Below are positions 8,177 through 17,098 of a stretch of 64,000 bases of DNA, one piece after another. The stretch's first letter is position 1. Each line of letters opens with the position of its first letter. Made by a program: the position numbers and the translations under genes. Under the pieces are notes generated by a model. It did not search any database, was not told where the DNA came from, and worked only from the letters and a program-made list of their open reading frames with translations. The stretch is from Pseudomonas azadiae (GTDB lineage: Bacteria; Pseudomonadota; Gammaproteobacteria; Pseudomonadales; Pseudomonadaceae): contig NZ_JAHSTY010000002.1 of assembly GCF_019145355.1 (NCBI RefSeq), positions 868,001 through 932,000 on the forward strand, read 5' to 3'.

Positions 8177-8635
8177 ATGGTCAAGCTCACCCGCTTTGAA
8201 AACGCCGAATGCCCCGTCGCGCGTTCGCTGGATGCGATTGGCGATGGCTGGTCGCTGCTGATCATCCGCGATGCGTTTGATGGCATGCGTCGCTTTGGTG
8301 AATTCCAGCGCAGTTTGGGCATGGCCAAGAATATTCTGTCCACGCGTTTGCGCAGCCTGGTGGACCATGGGGTGCTGGAGGTCGTGCCGGCGTCGGATGG
8401 CAGTGCGTATCAGGAGTATGTGCTGACCGAAAAGGGCCGCGGCCTGTTCAACGTGATCATCGGGCTGCGTCAGTGGGGCGAGGGGTTTTTCTACGGCGCA
8501 GGCGAGGCGCATTCGGTGATGGTGGACCACGCCAACGGCGAGCCGCTGCGAGCGCTGGAGCTGCGCTCGGCGGATGGGCGGCTGCTGGGGCCTGAGGATT
8601 GTCGACGGGTGCCCGTTGAGCTACATAAAGCGTGA
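8177..8635 (+). CDS. HxlR-family winged-helix regulator
   Basis: 152 aa. The HxlR signature is present at the start: CPVARSLDAIGDGWSLLIIR, then FGEFQRSLGMAKNILSTRLR and a wing region ending in YVLTEKGRGL. The C-terminal extension is slightly longer than the ~110-aa minimal family form. It is divergent from the MFS gene and probably controls it. Such regulators often answer redox or electrophile signals; the single early cysteine of the family motif is retained. Confidence 0.9.
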   Translation: MVKLTRFENAECPVARSLDAIGDGWSLLIIRDAFDGMRRFGEFQRSLGMAKNILSTRLRSLVDHGVLEVVPASDGSAYQEYVLTEKGRGLFNVIIGLRQWGEGFFYGAGEAHSVMVDHANGEPLRALELRSADGRLLGPEDCRRVPVELHKA

Positions 8636-8648
8636 GGGTTTACTGCTT

Positions 8649-8694
8649 TTTTGTGGCGAGCGGGCTTGCCACAATAAATTTGCTCGCCACAAAA
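8649..8694. repeat. REP-like inverted repeat between convergent genes
   Basis: TTTTGTGGCGAGC at 8649-8661 pairs perfectly with GCTCGCCACAAAA at 8682-8694 around a loop containing GGGCTTGCCACA. It resembles a shrunken REPIN and lies between the ends of the convergent HxlR and carboxypeptidase genes, so it may act as a bidirectional terminator. Confidence 0.65.
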
Positions 8695-8697
8695 TAA

Positions 8698-9849
8698 TCA
8701 GCGCAAGACGTCGACGATATCGGCCACGCTGCTCAAAACGTCCTTGCCCAATTGCATCGAGCGTTTACCCGACCAACCGGTGTGTGGGTTGGGGGCGTCG
8801 TCGTTGTCCTTGAAAGGCATTTCCAGGGTCAGGGACAGGCAGTCGTATTGCTCGCCTACCGCGTTGCAAGCCAGGGTCATGTTGGCTTCGCCCGGCAAGT
8901 CGCGGGTGTAGCCGTGGGTGGTCTGAAAGTCGCGGGTCAGGCCGCTCAAGTGGCTGCGAAAGTGTTTTTCCAGAGCTTCGATGCGCGGCGTGTAGCCGGG
9001 GTTGCCTTCGCAGCCGGCGGTGAAGACGTAGGGGATTTCCTCGTCGCCGTGGATATCGAGGAACAGGTCAACGCCGTATTTTTCCATCTGCTGTTGCACA
9101 AAGAGCACCTCGGGACTGGTTTCCTGGCTGGCGCTCTGCCAGGCGCGGTTGAGGTCCTGGCCCATGGCGTTAGTGCGCAGATGGCCGTGGAAGGCGCCGT
9201 CCGGGTTCATGTTGGGCACCAGGTACAGGTCGGCCACTTTCAGTAGTTTTTTCAGCTCGCCGTCGCCGTCCTGCTGCAGGCGTTCGATGATGCCTTCCAT
9301 AAACCACTCGGCCATGTGTTCGCCGGGGTGCTGCTGGGCGATGATCCAGATCTTGCGGCGGCCCTCGCCGCCTTTGCCACGCCGCAGCAGTTGGATGTCC
9401 CGCCCTTCAACACTTTTACCGGTGGCCAGCAACTGCGTGCCGGCGCGGTTCAGGGCCTGGTCGATCAGCCAGTCGTGGCGCTCGCGGCTGTAGGGTTCGA
9501 AATAGGCGAACCAGGCGTGCTTTTCGCGGGTTTCGAGGCTGATGTGCAGGATCTCGCCGTCAAACCGCGTAGGTACGCGAAACCAGTTGATATGATCGTA
9601 GGACGCCACGGCGTTGTACCCGCTCCACGCATGGCGGTAGGACGACTTGCCCGCGTTGCTCAGGCGAAAGGTGTGGGTGTGGCCCACGTGCATGCCTTCG
9701 GCCTTGAAGTGAAACCATTGGAAATGTTGGCTACGGGTGTCGGGTTTGATTGCCAGCAATAACTGATAGGCATCGTGGGCATCCAGGACCTGGATATTGC
9801 CGCTGTCGAAGTCAGTGCTGATTTTGATGGAGGTCAAGGCCACGGTCAT
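8698..9849 (-). CDS. M14 metallocarboxypeptidase (cytosolic carboxypeptidase type)
   Basis: 383 aa. An N-terminal beta-sandwich domain (about 1-125) precedes the M14 peptidase domain, the architecture of bacterial cytosolic carboxypeptidases. Zinc ligands are His174 and Glu177 in QQHPGEHMAEW and His267 in FLDIHGDEE; the catalytic Glu is Glu343 in LTLEMPFKDN. VPNMNPDGAFHGHLR is the family's substrate-pocket motif. No signal peptide is seen. It should remove C-terminal residues from peptides; the natural substrate in bacteria is unknown. It appears monocistronic. Confidence 0.9.
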   Translation of the reverse strand: MTVALTSIKISTDFDSGNIQVLDAHDAYQLLLAIKPDTRSQHFQWFHFKAEGMHVGHTHTFRLSNAGKSSYRHAWSGYNAVASYDHINWFRVPTRFDGEILHISLETREKHAWFAYFEPYSRERHDWLIDQALNRAGTQLLATGKSVEGRDIQLLRRGKGGEGRRKIWIIAQQHPGEHMAEWFMEGIIERLQQDGDGELKKLLKVADLYLVPNMNPDGAFHGHLRTNAMGQDLNRAWQSASQETSPEVLFVQQQMEKYGVDLFLDIHGDEEIPYVFTAGCEGNPGYTPRIEALEKHFRSHLSGLTRDFQTTHGYTRDLPGEANMTLACNAVGEQYDCLSLTLEMPFKDNDDAPNPHTGWSGKRSMQLGKDVLSSVADIVDVLR

Positions 9850-9973
9850 AGTCGGGTTGCCTGGATATGAGTATTGTGGCGGCTATATTACACAGGAGTC
9901 TGGTAAAGACTGGATGCAAAATTGTTGCGAGGGGAGGGGGCGTTATCCTTGACGCCGCCGCAGCTCGGAGTCC

Positions 9974-10099
9974 ATGAGATTGATTCTCACGCGCTATTTC
10001 GCAATGATCCGCCCCGGAGCGTTCGACTGGCTTTCATTCGACGATAGTCTTTTGCTACCATGCGCCGCATTTAGCAATACACAGTCTTCATTAGCCTGA
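9974..10099 (+). other. Possible 41-codon ORF overlapping a Fur-like palindrome
   Basis: The frame MRLILTRYFAMIRPG... runs 41 codons to a TGA at 10097. Its first bases (9975-9989, TGAGATTGATTCTCA) match the Fur half-site pair TGATAAT-N-ATTATCA at 11 of 14 positions. GGAG lies only 3 nt before the ATG, which is poor spacing. The palindrome may belong to a promoter rather than to a coding start. This 270-bp stretch between the carboxypeptidase start and the sRNA terminator holds nothing else recognisable. Confidence 0.25.
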
Positions 10100-10120
10100 A
10101 GCCATGCCAGGGAAACTGGC

Positions 10121-10236
10121 AAAAAAAAGACCCGGCCAAAGAGCCGGGTCAAAAACCGTGATTAGCCTGATGAGGAGATATTCCAAGAGTCCGACCTAAG
10201 GTCCCTTGGTCTATCGACTGATCTCGCGATCAGCTG
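10121..10236 (-). ncRNA. prrF: PrrF-type iron-responsive small RNA
   Basis: The minus strand opposite 10235-10121 starts near AGCTGATCGCGAGATCAG (5' stem-loop) and contains the PrrF core CTCCTCATCAGGCTAATCAC. It ends in the terminator GACCCGGC-loop-GCCGGGTC followed by eight U. These match the known organisation of Pseudomonas PrrF RNAs. A Fur box lies directly upstream at 10242-10261. PrrF RNAs are made when iron is scarce and repress mRNAs of non-essential iron proteins with Hfq. The exact 5' end is estimated. Only one copy is in the window. Confidence 0.9.
10129..10150 (-). terminator. Rho-independent terminator of the PrrF-type sRNA
   Basis: Read on the minus strand, an 8-bp GC stem (GACCCGGC / GCCGGGTC) with a short loop is followed by eight T (10128-10121). 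Confidence 0.92.
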
Positions 10237-10241
10237 GGTCC

Positions 10242-10261
10242 AATAATAATCATTATCATTT
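10242..10261 (-). promoter_or_regulatory. Fur box in the prrF promoter
   Basis: The minus strand reads AATGATAATGATTATTATTG. GATAATGAT matches the first nine positions of the Fur consensus GATAATGATAATCATTATC and the following ATTATT keeps most of the rest. It sits just upstream of the inferred PrrF start, overlapping the -10 region, so Fur-Fe(II) would block transcription. Confidence 0.85.
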
Positions 10262-10313
10262 GCAAGTCAAATGTTTTTATCTCTCGGATAGAAATATTTT
10301 TTCTGTGCGCCTG

Positions 10314-10664
10314 TCATGGGTTCGCTTGAGCCTGTGGCGCCTGCAATGAGCGCTCTACCATCGCCTTCGCCATATCGATCAAATACACCACTGAAAATGC
10401 CAGGTCGCGATCGCTGCCCTGATGGCTGTTCGCTGATTCATAGGCAGTTGCGGCAGCGCTGCGCAGCAGGTCCGAGGCATGCACCAGGGCTTCCTCGTGG
10501 CTGATGCCTGGCTTGATGGCGAACAGCGCCCCATCCGCCCCTGATGCCGACATATCTTCTTTCAAGTAAAAGTCCAACGCGCGCTTGGCGGCGCCGCTGC
10601 TGCACAGGTCGTGCAGTTCAGTGTCTTCAGGGATTTCGGGCAGTGGGTACGGGCTTGTTGTCAT
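10314..10664 (-). CDS. DUF6124 family protein
   Basis: 116 aa, small and acidic, without signal peptide or membrane segment. The segment AAKRALDFYL, the FAIKPGISHEEALVHASDLL block and a C-terminal helix SVVYLIDMAKAMVERSL match the Pseudomonas DUF6124 family. A paralogue of the same layout lies at 42154-42489 (AAHRAINHYL, LFTVREGVDVETLLVNASEDL). Function unknown. It is divergent from the S24-like repressor gene. Confidence 0.82.
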   Translation of the reverse strand: MTTSPYPLPEIPEDTELHDLCSSGAAKRALDFYLKEDMSASGADGALFAIKPGISHEEALVHASDLLRSAAATAYESANSHQGSDRDLAFSVVYLIDMAKAMVERSLQAPQAQANP

Positions 10665-10775
10665 AAGGGGCTACTCTTGGATGGGTGTCGAAAACCTTAT
10701 GTCCGATGATAGTACGTATCGTATTTATGTCGTTTTATGGATTACTACAAACTGTTTATTGCCCTGGAAACCACG

Positions 10776-10788
10776 TGACGTATTGTCA
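10776..10788. promoter_or_regulatory. Candidate operator before the S24-like repressor
   Basis: TGACGTATTGTCA is a 4-5-4 inverted repeat ending 5 bp before the repressor ATG, overlapping the ribosome-binding region. Another TACG-rich stretch (AGTACGTATCGTA) lies at 10711-10723. Autorepression would fit phage-type repressors, but half-site identity is unproven. Confidence 0.35.
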
Positions 10789-10793
10789 GCGCC

Positions 10794-11426
10794 ATGGATA
10801 AATGGATCGCGTTGGTCAGGACCAACATGGAAGACCGCAAGGTCACGCAGGGTGAGCTGGCTGAACGCTTGGGCATGTCCCAGGGCGGCGTGGGCCATTG
10901 GCTCAACAAGCGCCGTGCGCCAAGCCTGGCGGACATGAATCGGGTGCTGGCGGCGCTGGGCCTGGGGTACCTGGAAGTTGCGCTGGATATTCGTGAGCGG
11001 GGCGATGAAGTGACCCAGCAGAAAAGCTACAACCCGTACTTCCGCTACCCGGTCAGCGATTGGAAAGGGCTTTGCGAAATCCGCGAAGAACGAGCACCTT
11101 ATGGCACGGCCCGCTTCGAGTTGACGGACTACCGCGCCCAGGGCGACGCGTTCTGGCTGCCGGTCACGGGCGACGCCATGACCGCCCCCAGCGGCCTGAG
11201 CATCAGTGCGGGCATGATGATCCTGGTCGATCCGGCCATCCCCGCCGAGCCCGGAAAACTGGTGGTCGCCCAATGGAGCGGGCGGCCCCAGGCGACCTTT
11301 CGCCAGTTGCTGGAGGAGAGCGGCCAGCGCTACCTGGTAGCGCTCAATCCCACGTACCCGAAACAGCTGTTGACCGACGAGTGCCGCATCCTCGGCGTTG
11401 TCGTCCAAGCCACGGCGAAGTTCTAG
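10794..11426 (+). CDS. XRE/S24-type repressor with degenerate peptidase active site
   Basis: 210 aa, laid out like lambda CI: an N-terminal helix-turn-helix (about 15-45; VTQGELAERLGMSQGGVGHW) and a C-terminal LexA/S24 fold. The nucleophile position reads GDAMTAP (Ala128) where CI has GNSMTAP. The general-base lysine of TFKKLI is Arg170 in ATFRQLL. The usual Ala-Gly cleavage site is replaced near WKGL (residues 90-93). The rest of the fold is conserved (MMILVDP, LNPTYPKQLL). It therefore cannot autocleave by the known mechanism and should be a constitutive or differently controlled repressor. Its stop shares CTAG with that of liuD. Confidence 0.88.
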   Translation: MDKWIALVRTNMEDRKVTQGELAERLGMSQGGVGHWLNKRRAPSLADMNRVLAALGLGYLEVALDIRERGDEVTQQKSYNPYFRYPVSDWKGLCEIREERAPYGTARFELTDYRAQGDAFWLPVTGDAMTAPSGLSISAGMMILVDPAIPAEPGKLVVAQWSGRPQATFRQLLEESGQRYLVALNPTYPKQLLTDECRILGVVVQATAKF

Positions 11427-13348
11427 CCAGCCGCTTCGAGCTCGACCAGCGCGCAACCTTCTGCAACCATTTCGCCTTCCTGGCAGAACAGCGCCTTGAC
11501 CACTCCGGCCTGGGGCGCGCGGATGCTGTGCTCCATCTTCATGGCTTCCAGCACCACCAGTTGCGCCCCTGCGTCGACGTGTTGGCCAACCTCAACCAAC
11601 ACCCGGACGATGCTGCCGTTCATCGGCGCGGTCAGGCCGCCCTGATGGGATTGATTAGCTTCGACCGCGGCAATCGGATCGAACAGCGTTACGCCATGCA
11701 TTTCGCCATCCCAGCGCAGATACAGCGTACGGCCATCGCGTACCGCCAGATGACGGTGACGCACGCCCTGTTGCTCGATCAGCAGATGTTCGCCCAGCAG
11801 CTGCGGTGCATCCGCCGCCAAGGTCACCAGACGATCCTGGCCGTTGCAGCTCAGGTGCAGGGTCACCTCGGCAGGCAGTCCGGCGCGAAACCCTCGTTTA
11901 TCCGCCCAAGGCCCGTCCCCGGACGGTAAGCTCTGCATGAAGGCCGCGCCCGCCGCCTGCCAGAATGCATCGCTCAGTTCCCCAGGGGCCGGCAGCAGCT
12001 CATCCTGATAACGCGGAATGAACCCGGTATCCAGCTCGGCTGCGGCGAACGCCGGGTGCCCGATAATGCGCCGCAAAAAGCCCAGGTTGGTCTTCAGGCC
12101 GCCAATGGCAAACTCATCAAGCATGCCCAGCAACCGCAGTCGCGCCTGTTCACGGTCTTCGCCCCAGGCAATCAGCTTGCCGAGCATGGGGTCGTAGAAG
12201 GGCGACACGCTGTCGCCTTGTTCGACGCCGCTGTCCACCCGACGGCCCGGGCCCGGCGCGGACTCACGGTACAGCGTCAGGTGCCCGGTGGCGGGCAGGA
12301 AATCAGTGGCCGGGTCCTCGGCGTACAGCCGTACTTCAATCGCATGGCCGGTCAGCAGCACCTGCTCCTGTGTGATCGGCAGCGCCTCGCCCTGGGCCAC
12401 GCGAATCTGCCAGGCGACCAGGTCGAGACCGGTAATCGCCTCGGTCACCGGGTGTTCCACCTGCAGCCGCGTGTTCATCTCCATGAAGAAGAACTCGCCG
12501 CGCGCGTCCAGCAAAAATTCCACGGTGCCCGCGCCGACATAACCAATGGCCTGGGCCGCACGCACGGCGGCTTCGCCCATGGCCTTGCGTTGTTCAGCGC
12601 TCAGGCCTGGCGCCGGCGCTTCCTCGACGACTTTTTGGTGGCGACGCTGGATCGAACAATCGCGTTCATTGAGGTACAGGCAATGCCCATGCTTGTCGGC
12701 GAACACCTGAATCTCCACGTGACGCGGCTTGAGCAGGTATTTTTCCACCAGCATCTGCCCATTGCCGAAGGACGACAGCGCCTCACGCTGGGCAGACGCG
12801 AGGGCCTCGGCCAGTTGGCTCACGTCCTCGACCACCTTCATGCCCTTGCCACCGCCACCGGCCGTGGCCTTGAGCAGCACCGGATAGCCGATGCGTTCGC
12901 AGGCGGCCCGGAAGGTTTCCAGGTCCTGGGCTTCGCCGTGATAACCCGGCACCAGCGGCACGCCGGCGGTTTCCATCAGCGCCTTGGCGGCCGATTTGCT
13001 GCCCATGGCATCGATGGCCGAGGCGGGCGGGCCGAGGAAGATCAAACCTGCCGCTTCGATCGCACGGGCAAACCCGGCGTTCTCCGACAAAAAACCATAA
13101 CCCGGATGGATCGCCTGGGCGCCACTGGCCTGGGCGGCGGTGATCAACTTGTCGATTTGCAGGTAACTGTCGGTAGCCTTGCTACCGCCCAGGTCAACAC
13201 GAATATTGGCCTCGCGGCTGTGGCGGGCATCGCGGTCGATGGCGCTGTGCACGGCCACGGTGGTCAGGCCCATCGCCTTGGCAGTGCGTATCACCCGGCA
13301 AGCGATCTCGCCACGGTTGGCCACCAGCAGCGTCGTCAGTGTGCTCAT
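11423..13348 (-). CDS. liuD: Methylcrotonyl-CoA carboxylase biotin-containing (alpha) subunit
   Basis: 641 aa. Biotin carboxylase domain about 1-450 (ANRGEIACRVIRTAK, ATAGGGGKGMKVV ATP-grasp loop, EMNTRLQVEHPVTE), then a linker and a C-terminal biotinyl domain with the biotinylated lysine in VVLEAMKMEHS. With LiuB it carboxylates 3-methylcrotonyl-CoA in leucine degradation. ATG 13348 overlaps the liuC stop by 4 bp. It is last gene of liuABCD. The 3' end overlaps the convergent repressor gene by 4 bp. Confidence 0.95.
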   Translation of the reverse strand: MSTLTTLLVANRGEIACRVIRTAKAMGLTTVAVHSAIDRDARHSREANIRVDLGGSKATDSYLQIDKLITAAQASGAQAIHPGYGFLSENAGFARAIEAAGLIFLGPPASAIDAMGSKSAAKALMETAGVPLVPGYHGEAQDLETFRAACERIGYPVLLKATAGGGGKGMKVVEDVSQLAEALASAQREALSSFGNGQMLVEKYLLKPRHVEIQVFADKHGHCLYLNERDCSIQRRHQKVVEEAPAPGLSAEQRKAMGEAAVRAAQAIGYVGAGTVEFLLDARGEFFFMEMNTRLQVEHPVTEAITGLDLVAWQIRVAQGEALPITQEQVLLTGHAIEVRLYAEDPATDFLPATGHLTLYRESAPGPGRRVDSGVEQGDSVSPFYDPMLGKLIAWGEDREQARLRLLGMLDEFAIGGLKTNLGFLRRIIGHPAFAAAELDTGFIPRYQDELLPAPGELSDAFWQAAGAAFMQSLPSGDGPWADKRGFRAGLPAEVTLHLSCNGQDRLVTLAADAPQLLGEHLLIEQQGVRHRHLAVRDGRTLYLRWDGEMHGVTLFDPIAAVEANQSHQGGLTAPMNGSIVRVLVEVGQHVDAGAQLVVLEAMKMEHSIRAPQAGVVKALFCQEGEMVAEGCALVELEAAG

Positions 13349-14151
13349 GAACGCGGCTCCTGAGGCTGCCAGCTCGGTGGGCGTTTTTGCAGGAAGGCGC
13401 GCAGGCCTTCCTGGCCCTCGGCGCTGACCCGAATGCGCGCAATGGCATTTTCGCAGTAGCGGCGCAGGGCTGGCGTCAGGGCTCCGTTGCCCACTTCGCG
13501 CAGCAAGTCCTTGCTGGCGCGCATCGCCGCCGGGCTGTTTTGCAATAGGTTGGCGATCCACTGCTCCACGTGCTGATCCAGCTCGCCGGAGGGATAGCTT
13601 TCTGCCAATAAACCGATATCGCGGGCGCGCTGTCCGCCAAAGCGTTCGGCGGTCAGCGCATAGCGCCGCGCCGCGCGTTCACCGATGGCCTGCACTACAA
13701 ATGGACTGATCACCGCCGGTGCCAGGCCGATGCGCACTTCCGACAGGCAGAACTGCGCATCGTCCGCGCCAATCGCCATGTCGCAGCAACTGATCAAGCC
13801 CAGCGCGCCGCCGTAGGCCGCGCCTTGCACCACCGCCAGGGTCGGGATTTTCAACTTGGCCAGGTTGTACATCAGCTCCGCCAGTTCGCGAGCGTCGTCC
13901 AGGTTGGTGTGGTAGTCCAGCTCGGCCGATTGCTGCATCCACGCCAGGTCGGCGCCGGCGCTGAAATGTTTGCCGCGCCCGCGCAGTACCAGGAAACGCA
14001 GGGAGGGATCAGCCTGCACCTGGTCGAGGGCGATGATCAGTTCGCGGATCATCTGGGCATTGAACGCATTGTTCTTGGCTTCACGACTGAGCCACAGCGT
14101 GGCAAAGCCACGGCTGTCGGTGATCAGTTCGAGGGTGTTGAAATCGCTCAT
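13345..14151 (-). CDS. liuC: Methylglutaconyl-CoA hydratase
   Basis: 268 aa of the enoyl-CoA hydratase/isomerase (crotonase) family. The oxyanion-hole segments are GRGKHFSAGADLAWM and QGAAYGGALGLISCCDMAIG, with the active-site region LSEVRIGLAPAVISPFVV. It hydrates 3-methylglutaconyl-CoA to HMG-CoA. GGAG precedes the ATG. It is 14 bp after liuB and overlaps liuD by 4 bp; this order defines its role over other crotonases. Confidence 0.93.
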   Translation of the reverse strand: MSDFNTLELITDSRGFATLWLSREAKNNAFNAQMIRELIIALDQVQADPSLRFLVLRGRGKHFSAGADLAWMQQSAELDYHTNLDDARELAELMYNLAKLKIPTLAVVQGAAYGGALGLISCCDMAIGADDAQFCLSEVRIGLAPAVISPFVVQAIGERAARRYALTAERFGGQRARDIGLLAESYPSGELDQHVEQWIANLLQNSPAAMRASKDLLREVGNGALTPALRRYCENAIARIRVSAEGQEGLRAFLQKRPPSWQPQEPRS

Positions 14152-14165
14152 GGGTACAGCTCCAT

Positions 14166-15773
14166 TTACATGCGGAACACGCCGAAGCGGCTCGGCTCGA
14201 TGGGGGCGTTCAGCGCAGCGGATAAAGCCAGCGCCAGCACGTCACGGGTCTGCATCGGGTCGATGACACCGTCGTCCCACAGGCGCGCGCTGGAGTAGTA
14301 GGGGTGGCCCTGGGTCTCGTACTGGTCGAGGATCGGTTGCTTGATCGCCGCTTCTTCCTCGGCGCTGAAACCGGCGCCCGCGCGTACAGCCTGCTCGCGC
14401 TTGACCTGCACCAGCACGCCGGCGGCCTGTTCGGCACCCATCACGCCAATGCGAGCATTGGGCCACATCCACAGGAAGCGAGGATCATAGGCGCGACCGC
14501 ACATGCCGTAGTTACCGGCACCAAAACTGCCGCCGATGATCACCGTGAACTTCGGCACCTTGGCGCAGGCTACGGCGGTGACCAGCTTGGCGCCGTGCTT
14601 GGCGATGCCGCCGGCCTCGTATTTCTGGCCGACCATGAACCCTGTGATGTTCTGCAGGAACAGCAGTGGAATGCCGCGCTGGCAGGCCAGCTCGATAAAA
14701 TGCGCGCCCTTCTGCGCGGCTTCGGCAAACAGGATCCCGTTATTGGCCAGGATCGCAATCGGGTAGCCGTGCAAGTGCGCAAAACCGCATACCAGGGTGG
14801 TACCGAATAACGCCTTGAATTCATCGAACACCGAGCCGTCCACCAGCCGGGCGATCACCTCCCGCACATCAAAAGGCTGTTTGGCGTCGGCCGGGATCAC
14901 GCCGTACAGTTCTTTGCTGCTGTACAGCGGTGCCTCGGGCGTGCGTTGCGACACCTCACCCTGCTTGCGCCAATTGAGGTTGGCCACGCTGCGTCGAGCC
15001 AGCGCCAGCGCGTGCTCGTCGTTGTCGGCATAGTGGTCGGCCACGCCTGAGATTTTGCAGTGCACATCGGCACCGCCGAGGTCTTCGGCGCTGACCACCT
15101 CACCGGTTGCCGCTTTCACCAGCGGCGGGCCGGCGAGGAAAATCGTTGCCTGGTTGCGCACCATGATCGCTTCGTCCGCCATGGCCGGCACGTAGGCGCC
15201 GCCGGCGGTGCATGACCCCATCACCACGGCGATCTGCGGGATGCCCTGGGCGCTCATGTTGGCCTGGTTGAAAAAGATCCGCCCGAAGTGCTCGCGGTCG
15301 GGGAAGACCTCGTCCTGACGCGGCAGGTTGGCCCCGCCGGAGTCCACCAGGTAGATGCAGGGCAGGCGGTTCTGCGCGGCGATGGTCTGCGCGCGCAGGT
15401 GCTTTTTCACGGTGAGCGGGTAGTAGGAGCCGCCTTTGACGGTGGCATCGTTGGCGATGATCATGCATTCGACGCCTTCCACCCGGCCGATCCCGGCGAT
15501 CACGCCGGCGGCGGGCACGTCTTCGCCGTACACCTGATGGGCGGCGAGTTGGCTGAGTTCAAGAAACGGCGAGCCGGGGTCGAGCAGGCGGTTGATGCGC
15601 TCCCGAGGCAGCAACTTGCCGCGCGAGGTGTGGCGCTCCTGCGCCTTGGCGCCGCCGCCTTGCTGCACCTGCGCAAGCAGGCTGTGCAGGGCGTCGACCT
15701 GTTGGCGCATCGCCGCGCTGTTGGCGGCAAACTCTGCCGAGCGGGGGTTGAGTTGGGTGTGCAAGGTGGCCAT
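14166..15773 (-). CDS. liuB: Methylcrotonyl-CoA carboxylase carboxyltransferase (beta) subunit
   Basis: 535 aa, the expected length. It is a two-part crotonase-like carboxyltransferase with [38 protein letters not shown] and the C-terminal [20 protein letters not shown], all typical of MCC beta. It transfers CO2 from LiuD biotin to methylcrotonyl-CoA. It follows liuA after 11 bp and belongs to the same operon. Confidence 0.95.
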   Translation of the reverse strand: MATLHTQLNPRSAEFAANSAAMRQQVDALHSLLAQVQQGGGAKAQERHTSRGKLLPRERINRLLDPGSPFLELSQLAAHQVYGEDVPAAGVIAGIGRVEGVECMIIANDATVKGGSYYPLTVKKHLRAQTIAAQNRLPCIYLVDSGGANLPRQDEVFPDREHFGRIFFNQANMSAQGIPQIAVVMGSCTAGGAYVPAMADEAIMVRNQATIFLAGPPLVKAATGEVVSAEDLGGADVHCKISGVADHYADNDEHALALARRSVANLNWRKQGEVSQRTPEAPLYSSKELYGVIPADAKQPFDVREVIARLVDGSVFDEFKALFGTTLVCGFAHLHGYPIAILANNGILFAEAAQKGAHFIELACQRGIPLLFLQNITGFMVGQKYEAGGIAKHGAKLVTAVACAKVPKFTVIIGGSFGAGNYGMCGRAYDPRFLWMWPNARIGVMGAEQAAGVLVQVKREQAVRAGAGFSAEEEAAIKQPILDQYETQGHPYYSSARLWDDGVIDPMQTRDVLALALSAALNAPIEPSRFGVFRM

Positions 15774-15784
15774 GGCGCGCTCCT

Positions 15785-16948
15785 TCAGCGGGTTTCGTTG
15801 AAGAGTTCGCGACCGATCAGCATCCGCCGGATCTCACTGGTGCCCGCGCCGATTTCGTACAGCTTGGCGTCACGCAGCAGGCGCCCGGCGGGGAATTCGT
15901 TGATATAGCCATTGCCGCCGAGAATCTGGATCGCGTCGAGGGCCATCTGAGTGGCGCGCTCGGCGCTGTAGAGGATCACCCCGGCGGCGTCCTTGCGCGT
16001 GGTTTCGCCACGCTCGCAGGCCTGAGCCACCGCGTAGAGGTAGGCGCGGCTGGCGTTGAGCTGGGTGTACATGTCGGCCACCTTGCCCTGGATCAACTGG
16101 AATTCGCCGATGCTCTGGCCAAACTGCTTGCGGTCGTGGATGTAGGGCACGATCAGGTCCATGCAGGCCTGCATGATCCCGGTCGGGCCGCCGGAGAGCA
16201 CCACGCGTTCGTAGTCCAGGCCGCTCATCAGCACTTTCACGCCGCCATTGAGCACGCCGAGGATGTTTTCCTCGGGCACCTGCACGTCATCGAAAAACAG
16301 TTCGCAGGTGTTGGAGCCGCGCATGCCCAGCTTGTCGAACTTGTTGCTGCGGCTAAAGCCTTTCCAGTCGCGCTCGACGATGAAGGCCGTGATGCCGTGG
16401 GCGCCTTTTTCCAGGTCTGTCTTGGCGTAGATCACGTAAGTGCTGGCGTCGGGGCCGTTGGTGATCCAGGTCTTGCTGCCGTTGAGCACGTAATGATCGC
16501 CGCGTTTGTCGGCGCGCAGTTTCATCGAGACCACATCGGACCCGGCGTTCGGCTCGCTCATGGCCAGGGCGCCGACATGTTCGCCGCTGATGAGCTTGGG
16601 CAGGTACTTGAGTTTCTGTGCGTGGTTGCCGTTGCGGTTGATCTGGTTCACGCACAGGTTGGAATGCGCGCCGTAGGACAGCGCCACCGACGCCGAACCC
16701 CGGCTGATTTCTTCCATGGCCACCACGTGGGCCAGGTAACCCAGGCCGGCGCCGCCGTATTCTTCCGGCACAGTGATGCCCAGCAGGCCCATGTCGCCGA
16801 ACTTGCGCCACAGGTCGGCGGGAAACAGGTTGTCGACGTCGATCTGGGCCGCGCGAGGCGCGATTTCCTTGCCCACGAAGGACTGCACCTGGTCGCGCAG
16901 CATGTCGATGGTTTCACCGAGGGCGAAGTTCAGGGACGGGTAACTCAT
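15785..16948 (-). CDS. liuA: Isovaleryl-CoA dehydrogenase
   Basis: 387 aa acyl-CoA dehydrogenase. The [13 protein letters not shown] flavin motif, [10 protein letters not shown], and the catalytic Glu in [11 protein letters not shown] identify the isovaleryl-CoA branch. It oxidises isovaleryl-CoA to 3-methylcrotonyl-CoA, passing electrons to ETF. ATG 16948 is chosen because [12 protein letters not shown] is the conserved N terminus. It is the first gene of the operon; two LiuR-type operators lie between it and the divergent ligase gene. Confidence 0.94.
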   Translation of the reverse strand: MSYPSLNFALGETIDMLRDQVQSFVGKEIAPRAAQIDVDNLFPADLWRKFGDMGLLGITVPEEYGGAGLGYLAHVVAMEEISRGSASVALSYGAHSNLCVNQINRNGNHAQKLKYLPKLISGEHVGALAMSEPNAGSDVVSMKLRADKRGDHYVLNGSKTWITNGPDASTYVIYAKTDLEKGAHGITAFIVERDWKGFSRSNKFDKLGMRGSNTCELFFDDVQVPEENILGVLNGGVKVLMSGLDYERVVLSGGPTGIMQACMDLIVPYIHDRKQFGQSIGEFQLIQGKVADMYTQLNASRAYLYAVAQACERGETTRKDAAGVILYSAERATQMALDAIQILGGNGYINEFPAGRLLRDAKLYEIGAGTSEIRRMLIGRELFNETR

Positions 16949-17012
16949 GGACAGGCACCTTAATGTGAGCTTTGTTTTTGTGTGAATGGCGCGCCGGAGG
17001 AGGGCGCTCACC

Positions 17013-17027
17013 TTTACGTTAACGTAA
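17013..17027. promoter_or_regulatory. LiuR operator 1 (liuA / acyl-CoA ligase intergenic region)
   Basis: TTTACGTTAACGTAA is a near-perfect palindrome agreeing with the LiuR motif built on TTTACGTTAACGTAAA. It lies 65 bp before the liuA ATG. Equivalent sites are at 17056 and 20756. Confidence 0.85.
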
Positions 17028-17055
17028 GCTTGCGTTACAGCGCTGTCAATCGTAG

Positions 17056-17071
17056 TTTACGTTTACGTCAA
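17056..17071. promoter_or_regulatory. LiuR operator 2
   Basis: TTTACGTTTACGTCAA differs from operator 1 in the centre and the last half site. It sits 28 bp before the ATG of the ligase gene, 43 bp from operator 1 (about four helical turns), suited to control of both divergent genes. Confidence 0.8.
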
Positions 17072-17098
17072 CCTACAAAAAAGACAACAGGGGTCGTT

